The notes under the pieces are model-generated. The model had not been told where the DNA came from, ran no database searches, and was given only the letters and a program-made list of their open reading frames with translations. The position numbers and the translations under genes are program-made. Shown here one piece after another: positions 1-6,181 of a stretch of DNA of 12,959 nt; position 1 is the first letter of the stretch; each line of letters starts with the position of its first letter. Source of the stretch: Spirochaetaceae bacterium (GTDB lineage Bacteria; Spirochaetota; Spirochaetia; Treponematales; Breznakiellaceae); NCBI GenBank assembly GCA_031269165.1, contig JAISZQ010000157.1:1-12959 (forward strand), written 5' to 3'.

Positions 1-237
1 AAACGGGCGCCCAGTGACGGGCCACCCGGGGTGAAGACGGTATGGATAGGACTGATGAAGTTATATATCTTGCTGGCTTACCGGGAGTTCCTCGCATGAT
101 TCTGTGGGTCAAGGTTAGGGCAAAGCCCCCCGGTTTACGGACAAAACGGCGTTACAAATAGCCTTCCCAGACTCTATCCACAAGCCCGCCGACGGGTTCG
201 AACCGCCTAAAATTATGCAGTGGATGATGAACCCAGT
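1..237 (+). ncRNA. Structured RNA, probable HEARO / IscB omega-RNA scaffold (5' end cut by window)
   Basis: No open frame covers this stretch, but it folds well. Positions 43-50 pair with 173-180 (TGGATAGG with CTCTATCCA side), a long-range stem. Inside it, 81-85 (CCGGG) pairs with 129-133 (CCCGG); 118-121/125-128 forms a GGGC-AAA-GCCC hairpin; 133-136/144-147 and 148-150/161-163 form two more. Outside it, 18-21/25-28 (CGGG/CCCG) and 185-187/194-196 pair, followed by the palindrome GGTTCGAACC at 195-204. The segment GGGGTGAAGAC near 29-38 and the AAGCCCGCC stretch near 182-190 resemble, from memory, conserved parts of IscB omega-RNAs (the HEARO family). Those RNAs normally lie just upstream of an iscB gene and carry the guide at their 5' end, which here would lie before position 1. 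No iscB follows. RNase P RNA and tmRNA were considered and lack their signature motifs. The structure is seen; the family name is an inference. Confidence 0.5.
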
Positions 238-404
238 TCATTGAGCAGACGTTTTCGGTCCGGTTCTATTTCCACTCGAAGACGGCGGGCCATCGGCCAG
301 CTGATGGCCTTGAGAGAGATCTGCCCAGTACCACCGCTTGAGGTTTTGAAATTGGACTTGCCGGAACATTTCGTTCCGATATAGTATTTTCGTTGAAATC
401 GCCT
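238..404. other. Non-coding spacer with two hairpins between the structured RNA and the Nif3-like gene
   Basis: No convincing gene lies here; a 60-codon reading frame on the minus strand has no recognisable content or ribosome binding site. Two clean hairpins are visible: GGCCATC (288-294) with GATGGCC (303-309), and CGGAAC (362-367) with GTTCCG (373-378). They could be the 3' part of the upstream RNA element, or its right boundary. A second -10-like TATAGT lies at 380-385, with TTGCCG 16 bases upstream. Confidence 0.4.
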
Positions 405-410
405 TATAAT
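405..410 (+). promoter_or_regulatory. Putative -10 box of the Nif3-like gene, leaderless arrangement
   Basis: A perfect TATAAT ends only 8 bases before the ATG at 419. Transcription from it would start at or within a base or two of the start codon, giving a leaderless or nearly leaderless mRNA. No good -35 hexamer stands 16-18 bases upstream, and no strong Shine-Dalgarno precedes the ATG. The alternative TTGCCG-16-TATAGT at 358-385 would give a leader of about 26 bases. Confidence 0.45.
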
Positions 411-418
411 AGAAAGTC

Positions 419-1180
419 ATGACGACGAAAGAATTAGACGGTTATTTCAAGAAGTTGCTCGACATGGAGCGTTATGCCACGTGCGACAGCTCGCTCAACG
501 GCATTCAGGTGGACAACGACGGGGCGGCCATCCGCAAGATCGCGTTTGCCGTTGACGCGGCGCAGGAAACGTTCAGGCGGGCGAAGGCGGCGGGGGCGGA
601 TCTCGTTTTCGTGCACCACGGCCTCTTCTGGGGGAGGCCGCTCGCCGTTTCGGGCATTCACCGCGAACGGCTGGCCTTTCTCCTTGCCAACAACATCGCG
701 CTCTATGCCTGTCACTTGCCGCTTGACGCCGCGCTGGAAGTGGGGAACAATGCGGTGCTTGCTGGGTTGCTTGGCATCGAGCAGCCTGTGCCGTTTGGGG
801 AGTACCACGGGAAAAAGATCGGTTACAAGGGGAATCTTGCCAAGCCGTTGCGGATGGACGAGGCGGTGAAGAAAATCGCCTTTATGGACAGAGAACCGAT
901 TGCGGTGTATGCTTTCGGGAAGGGGTTATGTGAGACTGCCGCCGTCATATCGGGCGGCGCGGCGCCGGAGGTTATCCAGGCGATTGACGAGGGTGTCGAT
1001 CTCTATGTTACCGGGGAGGCTTCACATTCCTTCTATTATATGGCGCTGGAGGCGAAGATCAATGTGATCGCCGGGGGACACTACAACACGGAAGTGTACG
1101 GTGTCCGCGCTGTGATGGAGCGGGTCAAGGCGGATCTCGGCATGGATGCGGAGTTCATCGACGTGCCGACGGGATTGTAA
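419..1180 (+). CDS. Nif3-like dinuclear metal center protein (YbgI/DUF34 family)
   Basis: A 253-residue protein of the Nif3/YbgI family, the usual length for the short bacterial form. Members assemble into hexameric rings with two metals per subunit. The biochemical role is unsettled; hydrolase activity has been proposed, and annotation as GTP cyclohydrolase I type 2 is not well supported. The family's metal ligands are visible: the His pair at 66-67 (VFVHHGLFW), Asp103 in ACHLPLD, and His221 and Glu225 in GGHYNTE. The N-terminal SSLNGIQV at about 24-31 matches the conserved DNxGLQV-type start region. The ATG at 419 is the only sensible start and is preceded closely by TATAAT with no clear ribosome binding site. 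The gene is followed by a GC-rich repeat and then lspA on the same strand. Housekeeping and intact; identification is firm, function is not. Confidence 0.93.
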   Translation: MTTKELDGYFKKLLDMERYATCDSSLNGIQVDNDGAAIRKIAFAVDAAQETFRRAKAAGADLVFVHHGLFWGRPLAVSGIHRERLAFLLANNIALYACHLPLDAALEVGNNAVLAGLLGIEQPVPFGEYHGKKIGYKGNLAKPLRMDEAVKKIAFMDREPIAVYAFGKGLCETAAVISGGAAPEVIQAIDEGVDLYVTGEASHSFYYMALEAKINVIAGGHYNTEVYGVRAVMERVKADLGMDAEFIDVPTGL

Positions 1181-1203
1181 CGCCGCTTTCCTCCCGGAGG
1201 GAC

Positions 1204-1295
1204 GGGGGCGTTGCGGGGGTGTCCCCCGCTGAGGGGGGTGCCGTAAGACCCTAAGCGCAAGCGGCGGTCTGGAGGCAGGGGGGAGACTTCCCCCC
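1204..1295 (+). repeat. Family G dispersed repeat, copy 1
   Basis: This is a GC-rich unit running from GGGGGCGTTGCGGGGG through CCCGCTGAGGGGGG and GTCTGGAGGCAGG to a terminal hairpin of six G, AGACTT, six C at 1278-1295. The same order of blocks recurs at 5151-5275, 10139-10221 and, inverted, 8326-8430. It fills most of the 195-base gap between the Nif3-like gene and lspA. It has no coding potential. The hairpin has no U-tract after it, so it is not a typical terminator. Confidence 0.75.
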
Positions 1296-1381
1296 ACCGT
1301 ACCTTCACGGCCCATCTTAAAACACGGCGAAATCAGGCTCGCGGGCTTGCGCGTTTTCGCCGGAACAGAGGAGAAATGATG

Positions 1382-1930
1382 ATGAGTGGAGACAGAATGT
1401 TGCTGAGGGAAAAACTCGCGCCGTTTTTGCTGACGGCGGTGGTGATTATCATTGATCAGGTGACCAAGTCGCTGATTGCGGCGAACTGGCCGATTGGGGC
1501 GATCATCAAGAAGCTTTTCGTGGACGAGAGCGGAGACGGCCTTCTTGAGATTTGGCACGTGCGGAACAAGGTGGTGGCGTTTAGTATTGGGCGTGACTTG
1601 CCCGAATCGGTCCGGCCTTTTCTTTTTATCGTGCTGCCGCTCGTGGTGCTCGGGTTCCTCATCTGGTACTACATGACGTCGAGCGAGTTCACGAGGTTGC
1701 AACGCTGGGCCATCGCGGGTATCGTGGGGGGAGGACTCGGCAACCTGACAGACCGCATCCTGCGCCCGGACGGGGTCGTGGATTTTATCTCGGTGAAGTT
1801 CTACGGGCTTTTCGGCTTTGAACGCTGGCCGACGTTCAACGTGGCCGACTCAAGCGTGGTGGTCTGCGTACTGCTCTGGCTCTTGTCCATCCTGATAAGT
1901 CCTAACGAATGGAGGTCGAAAAAGAAATGA
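1382..1930 (+). CDS. lspA: Lipoprotein signal peptidase (signal peptidase II)
   Basis: Inner-membrane aspartyl protease that cleaves the signal peptide from diacylglyceryl-modified prolipoproteins. Numbered from the first of three tandem ATGs (1376), the family motifs are DQVTK at 27-31, NLTDR at 123-127 followed by VVDF with catalytic Asp136, and FNVADSS with catalytic Asp158; the 22-residue spacing of the two Asp fits the family. Hydrophobic segments at about 14-36, 80-100, 110-122 and 159-175 give the usual four-helix topology. A periplasmic stretch at about 45-60 (KKLFVDESGDGLLEI) is rather polar. AGGAG at 1369-1373 lies 2, 5 and 8 bases before the ATGs at 1376, 1379 and 1382; the third has the best spacing and was chosen. 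Its stop overlaps the next gene's start as ATGA. Spirochaetes are rich in lipoproteins, so this is expected to be essential. Confidence 0.95.
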   Translation: MSGDRMLLREKLAPFLLTAVVIIIDQVTKSLIAANWPIGAIIKKLFVDESGDGLLEIWHVRNKVVAFSIGRDLPESVRPFLFIVLPLVVLGFLIWYYMTSSEFTRLQRWAIAGIVGGGLGNLTDRILRPDGVVDFISVKFYGLFGFERWPTFNVADSSVVVCVLLWLLSILISPNEWRSKKK

Positions 1931-2193
1931 ACAAAAAAGTCAATACGTTGCTCTTTGTACTCGGCGCGACGGTGGTGAACATCCTCATCACGATTCTCGT
2001 GTTTATCCTGCTCTTTGTCGTCTGTGTCCGTCTGTTGCCGCCTGATGTCTCCACGGGGGCGTTGCCCTTCGTCTTCATCGCCGCCCTCGCCGCCTCCTTT
2101 TTCATCTACAACAAGTTGTTGAAAATCGTGACGAAAAAAGTCGACATGGACAAATACTTCGACCCGATTTTCAAGCCCAGACGAAGGAAGTAA
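1927..2193 (+). CDS. Small two-helix membrane protein coupled to lspA
   Basis: An 88-residue protein starting MNKKVNTLL. The start at 1927 overlaps the lspA stop by four bases (ATGA), with GGAGG at 1911-1915 as the likely ribosome binding site, so translation is probably coupled. An in-frame ATG at 1909 is itself part of that GGAGG and is less likely. Two hydrophobic stretches, roughly residues 8-36 and 44-62, with Lys-rich ends (KLLKIVTKKVDMDKYF, then KPRRRK) suggest a hairpin in the membrane with both ends cytoplasmic. Small proteins in this position in treponemes are, as I recall, annotated as 'leader peptide processing enzyme'; no enzymatic motif is visible to justify that name. A role linked to lipoprotein processing is suggested only by position. 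Confidence 0.8.
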   Translation: MNKKVNTLLFVLGATVVNILITILVFILLFVVCVRLLPPDVSTGALPFVFIAALAASFFIYNKLLKIVTKKVDMDKYFDPIFKPRRRK

Positions 2194-2227
2194 GCGCTTG
2201 CAACAACGTAAGCAAAAAATGGTCCAT

Positions 2228-2363
2228 GGAGGCTGTTCCAAAACTTGAGCGAGTTTTGGCAGACTGTCGCCTTCGGCTATTGTCGTTTCTCGGGCTAAAG
2301 CCTTACAAAACTGCACTTTCTAAAGGTTGCTGTTCCAAAATTTGAGGTTTTGGAACAGCCTCC
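2228..2363 (-). repeat. Family T repeat, copy A (GAGGCTGTTCCAAAAC termini)
   Basis: A 136-bp element whose ends are inverted repeats of GGAGGCTGTTCCAAAA. Read on the minus strand it matches the copy at 9934-10097 block by block, including the GGCTATTGTCG/CAATAGCCGAAGG segment. A 12-bp hairpin (GCTGTTCCAAAA at 2329-2340 with TTTTGGAACAGC at 2348-2359) lies at its right end. It sits in the 218-bp gap between the convergent lspA operon and pfp, so its symmetric hairpins with A and T runs could serve as a two-way transcription terminator. Presence and symmetry are seen; the terminator role is inferred. Confidence 0.8.
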
Positions 2364-2411
2364 ACAGATTACCCGGATTCTTTCCCCATTACCACATGGT
2401 AGGAAAGGTGT

Positions 2412-4088
2412 TCACGCAACAGGCGGGTGTTCCCATTTGAGCGTGATGGTCGGCTGGTCGCATACTTCGGGCGGGCCGTAGTACTGGATGGAGCCGGGAT
2501 AAACGAAGCGGGTTTTCACGGCCCATTCGGCACGGTGGGAGACAAATTCCTTGAACGGCGCGCCGTCGAGTTCCACGAGCGCTTTCCTAATGACGGGCCT
2601 CTGTTTGCCGTGCCGCTGTTCCATGTTCATCATCATCGTGAGGGGAACGCCGCCCGCCGTCCACGCCGAGGCAGGCCCGGAGATGTTGCGGACGCTGGAG
2701 ATGTAGTCTGAGAGCCCGCTTGCAATGAGCATGAAGGCCGTGTAGCCGAGGGAGTAGCAGTAGTCCGCGTCGAAGTTTGACGGAAACGCGCACCGGCCCT
2801 CGTAGCCGAAAAAGTGTCCCAGTGCCGAGAATTTTCCTTTATAGAGGCCCTCCGCCTTCATCTTGGCAAGCCGCTTTTCCAGCATCTCGACAATGAGTTT
2901 TTCCGTCTCGATGCGGGAAACCTGCACGTTGCCGTGGGGATCGCGGTCGAAGAGGAGTTGTTTGGCGATCTCTTCGGGGATGCTCTCGAAAACGGCGGTA
3001 CTCTCCCGCGACAAATATTTTTCAAGGAAGGCCCGTTGTCCGCCAAAGGAATGCAACCCGGAGAACTCATCCTCGTGCGCCGCCATGAGGTCATTCAGCT
3101 CGGCGATGAGCGTCTTCATCTCTGGAATAAACTCGACTAGTCCTTCGGGAATGAGCGCGATGCCAAAATTTTCCCCGTTTTCAGCGCGTTTCACCACGGA
3201 TTCGGCGATCTGGTCCACCACCGCATCCAGCGTCATCTGTTTTGCGGCAACTTCCTCGGAGATGAGGCAGATGTTCGGGTGGGTCTGCAACGCGCATTCC
3301 AGCGCAATATGGCTCGCGGAACGGCCCATCAACTTGATGAAGTGCCAGTATTTCTTGGCGGAATTCGCGTCTCGCCCGATGTTGCCGATAAGCTCGCTGT
3401 ACGTCTTGCACGCCGTATCAAACCCGAAGGACGCCTCGATGTACTCGTTCTTGAGATCACCGTCAATCGTCTTGGGACAGCCGATCACCTGAACGGCCGA
3501 GCCCTTCTCGGCAAAGTATTCGGCAAGCAGGGCCGCGTTCGTGTTACTGTCGTCGCCGCCGATGATGACCACCGCATCGAGCCCCCGTTTTGTGGCCGTC
3601 TCAAGAGACGCGGCAAACTGTTTATCCGTCTCAATCTTCGTCCGCCCCGACCCAATCATGTCGAACCCGCCGGTATTTCGGTACTCGTCCATCAACGCTC
3701 CGGTTATCTCCACATACGTGTCCTCGATAAGACCGGACGGCCCGCCTCTGAACCCGATAAGCCGGGATGCGGCGTTTCCCTTTTTTAACCCATCGAACAA
3801 CCCCGCGATGACGTTGTGCCCGCCCGGCGCCTGTCCGCCCGACAGGATGACCCCGGCGACAAGCGGTTTCGCCAGCGCGGCATTATATTCCCCCGGCTCA
3901 AACGTAACCGGCGGTTTCCCGTACGTATGCTTGAACAACGCCCCCAGCGCGTCTCTATCCGCAACGCAAACCGTCGTAGACTGCGCCGCCTCTGTCCCCG
4001 GCTTGACTCTGATATTAAGCCCGTTGCCAAACACCGGCGGCAATTTTGGCTGGTATTGGTAACGGGCAGTCTGTAATACTGATGTCAT
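2412..4088 (-). CDS. pfp: Diphosphate--fructose-6-phosphate 1-phosphotransferase (PPi-dependent phosphofructokinase)
   Basis: Cytoplasmic glycolytic enzyme that reversibly phosphorylates fructose 6-phosphate to the 1,6-bisphosphate with pyrophosphate as donor. The 558-residue length matches the long PFP type found in spirochaetes, chlamydiae and plants, not the roughly 320-residue ATP enzyme. Motifs in order: LSGGQAPGG at 82-90 (phosphate donor loop), GGDDS at 177-181 (the second Asp is the feature that selects pyrophosphate over ATP), the catalytic PKTIDGD at 205-211, and MGRSASHIALE at 254-264 for sugar phosphate binding. The start is fixed by GGAGG seven bases before the ATG, and a good sigma-70 promoter lies at 4137-4164. 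It is convergent with the lspA operon and follows the ECF S-component gene on the same strand. Complete, with no oddity seen. Confidence 0.96.
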   Translation of the reverse strand: MTSVLQTARYQYQPKLPPVFGNGLNIRVKPGTEAAQSTTVCVADRDALGALFKHTYGKPPVTFEPGEYNAALAKPLVAGVILSGGQAPGGHNVIAGLFDGLKKGNAASRLIGFRGGPSGLIEDTYVEITGALMDEYRNTGGFDMIGSGRTKIETDKQFAASLETATKRGLDAVVIIGGDDSNTNAALLAEYFAEKGSAVQVIGCPKTIDGDLKNEYIEASFGFDTACKTYSELIGNIGRDANSAKKYWHFIKLMGRSASHIALECALQTHPNICLISEEVAAKQMTLDAVVDQIAESVVKRAENGENFGIALIPEGLVEFIPEMKTLIAELNDLMAAHEDEFSGLHSFGGQRAFLEKYLSRESTAVFESIPEEIAKQLLFDRDPHGNVQVSRIETEKLIVEMLEKRLAKMKAEGLYKGKFSALGHFFGYEGRCAFPSNFDADYCYSLGYTAFMLIASGLSDYISSVRNISGPASAWTAGGVPLTMMMNMEQRHGKQRPVIRKALVELDGAPFKEFVSHRAEWAVKTRFVYPGSIQYYGPPEVCDQPTITLKWEHPPVA

Positions 4089-4108
4089 TTTATTCCTCCG
4101 ATCGTGTC

Positions 4109-4122
4109 CGTTTTGGACGATG
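4109..4122 (-). promoter_or_regulatory. Hairpin in the pfp leader
   Basis: GTCC and GGAC around a GTTTT loop, extended by partly paired ATCG/CGAT, form a small hairpin in the pfp 5' leader about 20 bases before the start codon and just ahead of the GGAGG. It could modulate ribosome access, but it is short and no known riboswitch motif is present. Confidence 0.3.
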
Positions 4123-4136
4123 CTATGAACACCTTC

Positions 4137-4164
4137 ATTATACCAGACTGCGTAAATTTTGCAA
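4137..4164 (-). promoter_or_regulatory. Sigma-70 promoter of pfp
   Basis: Read on the minus strand: TTGCAA (4164-4159), a 16-base spacer, then TATAAT (4142-4137). It lies about 50 bases before the pfp start codon and directly after the stop of the ECF S-component gene, so pfp can be transcribed independently of its upstream neighbour. Confidence 0.75.
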
Positions 4165-4194
4165 GAGAGCGGGTATATAAAGGGGAAATCGCGG

Positions 4195-4797
4195 TTATTC
4201 CCGTGAAAGGCGGGACTTGCCGCCGAGCGAGACGCGCTTCCATGCGGAAACGACGGCGAGAACGATCACGACGGCAAAGGCGGCTTCGAGAGGGGCGTTC
4301 GTGACGGCGACGAGGAAGATCACGTCCCACGGGTAGTATTTGAAGAGGCCGAGTACGCCGAGAACGAGAACGGTGTTGGTGAGTGTTCCGACAAACGCGC
4401 TTCCCGCTATGGCGACGATCTCGGCGATGGGGCGTGTCTGCCCGTTGCCGGAAGCCGCTTTGCCCATGAGCGCGTGCGTGAATGCGTAGTAGACGAGCCA
4501 CGCCGCCGGACCGATGAAGAGGCGCGGCAAAATGGAGATGAGCGGGTTCAGAAACGCGGCCTCGGTTCCCGGCATGATGGCCGTCTGAACGAGACTGAAA
4601 ACACCGAAGAGGAAACCGATCACAAGGCCGGCAACCGGCCCTTCGAGGATCGCGCCGATGATGACCGGAACATGCATGATGGTGATGGACACGGGGGGTA
4701 TCCTGAGAGCACCGAGGCCGGTGATGCCCAGAACGATGACGAGCGCGGACAACACGCCGGTTACGGCGATTTTTTTGACACGAATGGCTGTTGACAT
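4195..4797 (-). CDS. ECF transporter substrate-binding (S) component
   Basis: A 200-residue integral membrane protein resembling S components of energy-coupling-factor vitamin importers. These bind the substrate and associate with a shared EcfT membrane subunit and EcfA ATPases, none of which is encoded here. After the N-terminal IRVKKIAVTGVLSAL come the hallmark segments IPPVSITIMHVPVIIGA and GPVAGLVIGFLFGV, then NPLISILPRLFIG, then about three more hydrophobic helices, giving about six in total. The substrate cannot be read from sequence; pantothenate- or folate-type S components are the closest in feel. The ATG at 4797 (MSTAIRV) was chosen over an in-frame TTG at 4833 that belongs to a TTGACA sequence; no strong ribosome binding site is visible. 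Tandem TTGACC/TTGACA lie upstream, but no well-spaced -10 accompanies them. The following gene, pfp, has its own promoter. Confidence 0.85.
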   Translation of the reverse strand: MSTAIRVKKIAVTGVLSALVIVLGITGLGALRIPPVSITIMHVPVIIGAILEGPVAGLVIGFLFGVFSLVQTAIMPGTEAAFLNPLISILPRLFIGPAAWLVYYAFTHALMGKAASGNGQTRPIAEIVAIAGSAFVGTLTNTVLVLGVLGLFKYYPWDVIFLVAVTNAPLEAAFAVVIVLAVVSAWKRVSLGGKSRLSRE

Positions 4798-4893
4798 GGT
4801 TATATTTCTAGTATTATTAGGGCTGCGTGTCAATAGGGTAGGTCAATAGAGACTGTTTCAAAACGAGGAGGCGGCAACTCGCCGTTGGCGGAC

Positions 4894-4956
4894 GTGAGCA
4901 ATCCAGACAGGAAAGGCCCCCGCCGGATTGCTTCGCTCCGCTCGCAATGACGGGGC
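4894..4956 (+). repeat. Family I inverted repeat, copy 1
   Basis: GAGCAATCCAG on the left and GGATTGCTTCGCTCCGCTCGC followed by AATGACGG on the right form inverted arms around a short GC-rich middle. The same motif is found at 10884-10999. Elements with this CAATCC/ATTGCTTCGC/CGCAATGACG signature are common dispersed intergenic repeats in several bacterial groups. It is directly preceded at 4853-4889 by fragments of family T (GAGACTGTTTCAAAAC) and of the CGGCAAC/GCCG hairpin of family G. Confidence 0.7.
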
Positions 4957-5150
4957 CTCGCCCACGATGATGGACGGCACCTTCGTCGGGCCGGGAGCGG
5001 GGCGTCCTTGACGCCTTCGGGGGCTCCCTACAGTCCTCAGCATCCTGCTTCGGACTTCCGTGCCGGGGCGTGCTCTATTTTGCGTCCATCCGTGGACGCT
5101 TGGGGCACACCCACCAAGCCAAGCAACGCTTACCATGCACCGTATGGTTT
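4957..5150. other. Gene-free repeat composite with two hairpins
   Basis: No gene is supported. Visible structures are GGGAGC near 4992 pairing with GGCTCCC near 5023, with GGCGT/ACGCC nested inside, and GCGTCC (5083-5088) with GGACGC (5095-5100). Composition matches the surrounding repeat material, so this looks like older or nested mobile-repeat debris between the ECF gene and the defence-gene remnants. Confidence 0.45.
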
Positions 5151-5275
5151 TGTCCCCGCTGAAGGGGGTAGTGGAAGACCAAACGGAGGGAGGTGCGGAC
5201 GCGCCGCAGGCGTGGACGTATCGACCGGAGTGCGTGTCTGGAACGAGGGGGCGGCAACTTGCCGTTGGCTTTCCC
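5151..5275 (+). repeat. Family G repeat, copy 2 (longer form)
   Basis: Contains CCCCGCTGAAGGGGGTAG, TGGAAGACC, GGAGGGAGG, GACCGGAGTGCG and GTCTGGAACGAGGGGG in the same order as the inverted copy inside leuS (8326-8430). It ends in the CGGCAACTTGCCG palindrome (about 5251-5263) instead of the GAGACTT hairpin. Its last 36 bases are also the first part of the 90-bp direct repeat at 5240-5329. Confidence 0.7.
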
Positions 5276-5329
5276 CCCACTGCATCTTATCTTTTCCCTT
5301 TTATCTGCTATACTATCCCCATCATGGCA
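5240..5329 (+). repeat. 90-bp direct repeat, left copy (duplicate of the leuS promoter and start codon)
   Basis: Identical to 7106-7195 except for one base (T in CCCTTTTA against G in CCCTGTTA). The shared segment covers the family G tail, the TATACT box and the first two codons, ATG GCA, of leuS. The two copies bracket the whole damaged restriction-modification region. Confidence 0.92.
5309..5314 (+). promoter_or_regulatory. Duplicated leuS -10 box driving the hsdS fragment
   Basis: TATACT ends 9 bases before ATG at 5324, exactly as upstream of leuS. No well-matched -35 is seen; CTTATC stands 17 bases upstream. The position implies a leaderless transcript. Confidence 0.45.
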
Positions 5330-5599
5330 GTGTTTAAGGAACGTGTTGATAAAGGTTATCCCGATAAACCATTATTGGTAGCAAGTCAAAATATGGGTGT
5401 TGTTCCCAAAAAGGTGTATGGCAGCCGGACGGGAGAAGCAACCAAAGAATTGCATTTACTGAAACTAGTTAAAACAGGAGATTTTTTTATCAGTTTGCGC
5501 TCGTTTCAGGGCGGTATTGAATATGCGTATTACGAAGGCATTATAAGTCCGGCGTATACGGTGATGTTGCGAAAAACTGATATTAACCCGCAGTATTAA
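5324..5599 (+). pseudogene. hsdS: Type I restriction-modification specificity subunit (HsdS) fragment fused to the leuS start
   Basis: A 91-codon frame. After the first codons, ATG GCA, borrowed from the duplicated leuS start, it reads into the C-terminal half of a specificity subunit. The diagnostic run is KLVKTGDFFISLRSFQGG followed by IEYAYYEGIISPAYTVM, typical of the HsdS segment just after a target recognition domain, preceded by PLLVASQNMGVVPKKVYG. Full HsdS proteins are about 400 residues with two recognition domains; here both the front and the last part (after INPQY) are missing, so it cannot specify a DNA target alone. HsdM is absent from the window. The frame is open, has a promoter and could still be expressed as a fragment. 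Family assignment is solid; the fusion origin is inferred from the 90-bp duplication. Confidence 0.85.
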
Positions 5600-5665
5600 T
5601 TGAATAACATGGAGAATAAACCGATGCCGAAAAAAACATTATTGAATTTCAAAAAACTCATAAGT

Positions 5666-5804
5666 GAGGCTGTTCCAAAACTTCAGTTTTGGAACAGCTT
5701 CCTTAGATTTAAAGGAAAAACCGGGGCCTTTGACCGGTTTTTCCAAGAGCCTGTTCCAAAACCGTGCGCGTTAGCGCACAGTCGATTAGTTTTGGAACAG
5801 GCTC
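5666..5804 (+). repeat. Family T element, copy B, inserted in the DUF1016 gene
   Basis: 139 bp bounded by GAGGCTGTTCCAAAAC and GTTTTGGAACAGGCTC. It consists of three hairpins in series: 5666-5700, GGAAAAACCGG (5714-5724) with CCGGTTTTTCC (5734-5744), and GAGCCTGTTCCAAAAC (5747-5762) with its complement at 5789-5804. The third hairpin, with its GTGCGCGTTAGCGCAC tip, closely resembles the first hairpin of copy C at 9934, so copies are built from exchangeable modules. It interrupts the coding frame between LISE and DVNDATLAK. Confidence 0.88.
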
Positions 5805-6053
5805 AAGTTCCTTAAAGGATGTCAACGATGCCACCCTTGCCAAAACTTCTCAAGCAATCAATGTGGGACTCACATTGCGCAACTGGCTTTTCGGGCTGTA
5901 TATCCGCGAATATGAACAAAACGGCTTGGACCGGGCGGAATATGGCGAACGATTGCTGGAAAAATTATCAAATTCACTTGAAAAATACCGTATCCCCCGC
6001 ACGGAAGAACGGGAATTACGCCGCTATCGCCAATTTTATCTTTCCTACCCGCA

Positions 6054-6181
6054 GATCCGGGACACAGTGAGTCCCGAATTCAAACTGTTGCCAGATACAG
6101 ATTCGGGACTCACTGTGTCCCGAATTGATGCCGCGATTCGTTCCCCCGACGCAGATTCGGGAGACACTGTCTCCCGAATTC
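6054..6181 (+). repeat. Three related palindromes within the DUF1016 linker
   Basis: Units at 6054-6081, 6100-6126 and 6154-6181 share GATTCGGGA...TCCCGAATT arms. The core of unit 1 (GGGACACAGTGAGTCCC) is the exact reverse complement of the core of unit 2; unit 3 has GGGAGACACTGTCTCCC. They keep the reading frame and encode SGLTVSRI/SGDTVSRI-type repeats between the conserved YPQI and LSFSHF blocks. Confidence 0.85.

Noticed and set aside
1..237. RNase P RNA, tmRNA or tRNA at the window start
   Set aside because: The GAGGAAAGTCC and CCGGCTTA motifs of RNase P RNA and the tag frame and CCA-ended acceptor of tmRNA are absent. GGTTCGAACC near 195 looks like a T-arm, but its stem has mismatches when set in tRNA register.
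1..237. Group II intron
   Set aside because: No domain V-like hairpin and no reverse transcriptase coding remnant are visible.
238..420. 60-codon minus-strand gene
   Set aside because: No ribosome binding site or recognisable motif. It overlaps hairpins and the promoter of the Nif3-like gene.
1022..1702. Long minus-strand frames opposite the Nif3-like gene, lspA, pfp, leuS and the glutamate-synthase-like gene
   Set aside because: Arg/Pro/His-rich shadow translations caused by high GC; the opposite strand has clear family motifs.
4805..4846. Promoter for the ECF S-component gene
   Set aside because: TTGACC and TTGACA are present on the minus strand, but no -10 hexamer stands at 16-18 bases from either.
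4858..5280. 140-codon minus-strand frame in the repeat island
   Set aside because: Made of translated repeat families I and G; no family motif and no translation signal.
6054..6181. CRISPR array
   Set aside because: Only three palindromic units, unequal spacing (about 46 and 54 bases), units inverted relative to each other, and the whole stretch is coding.
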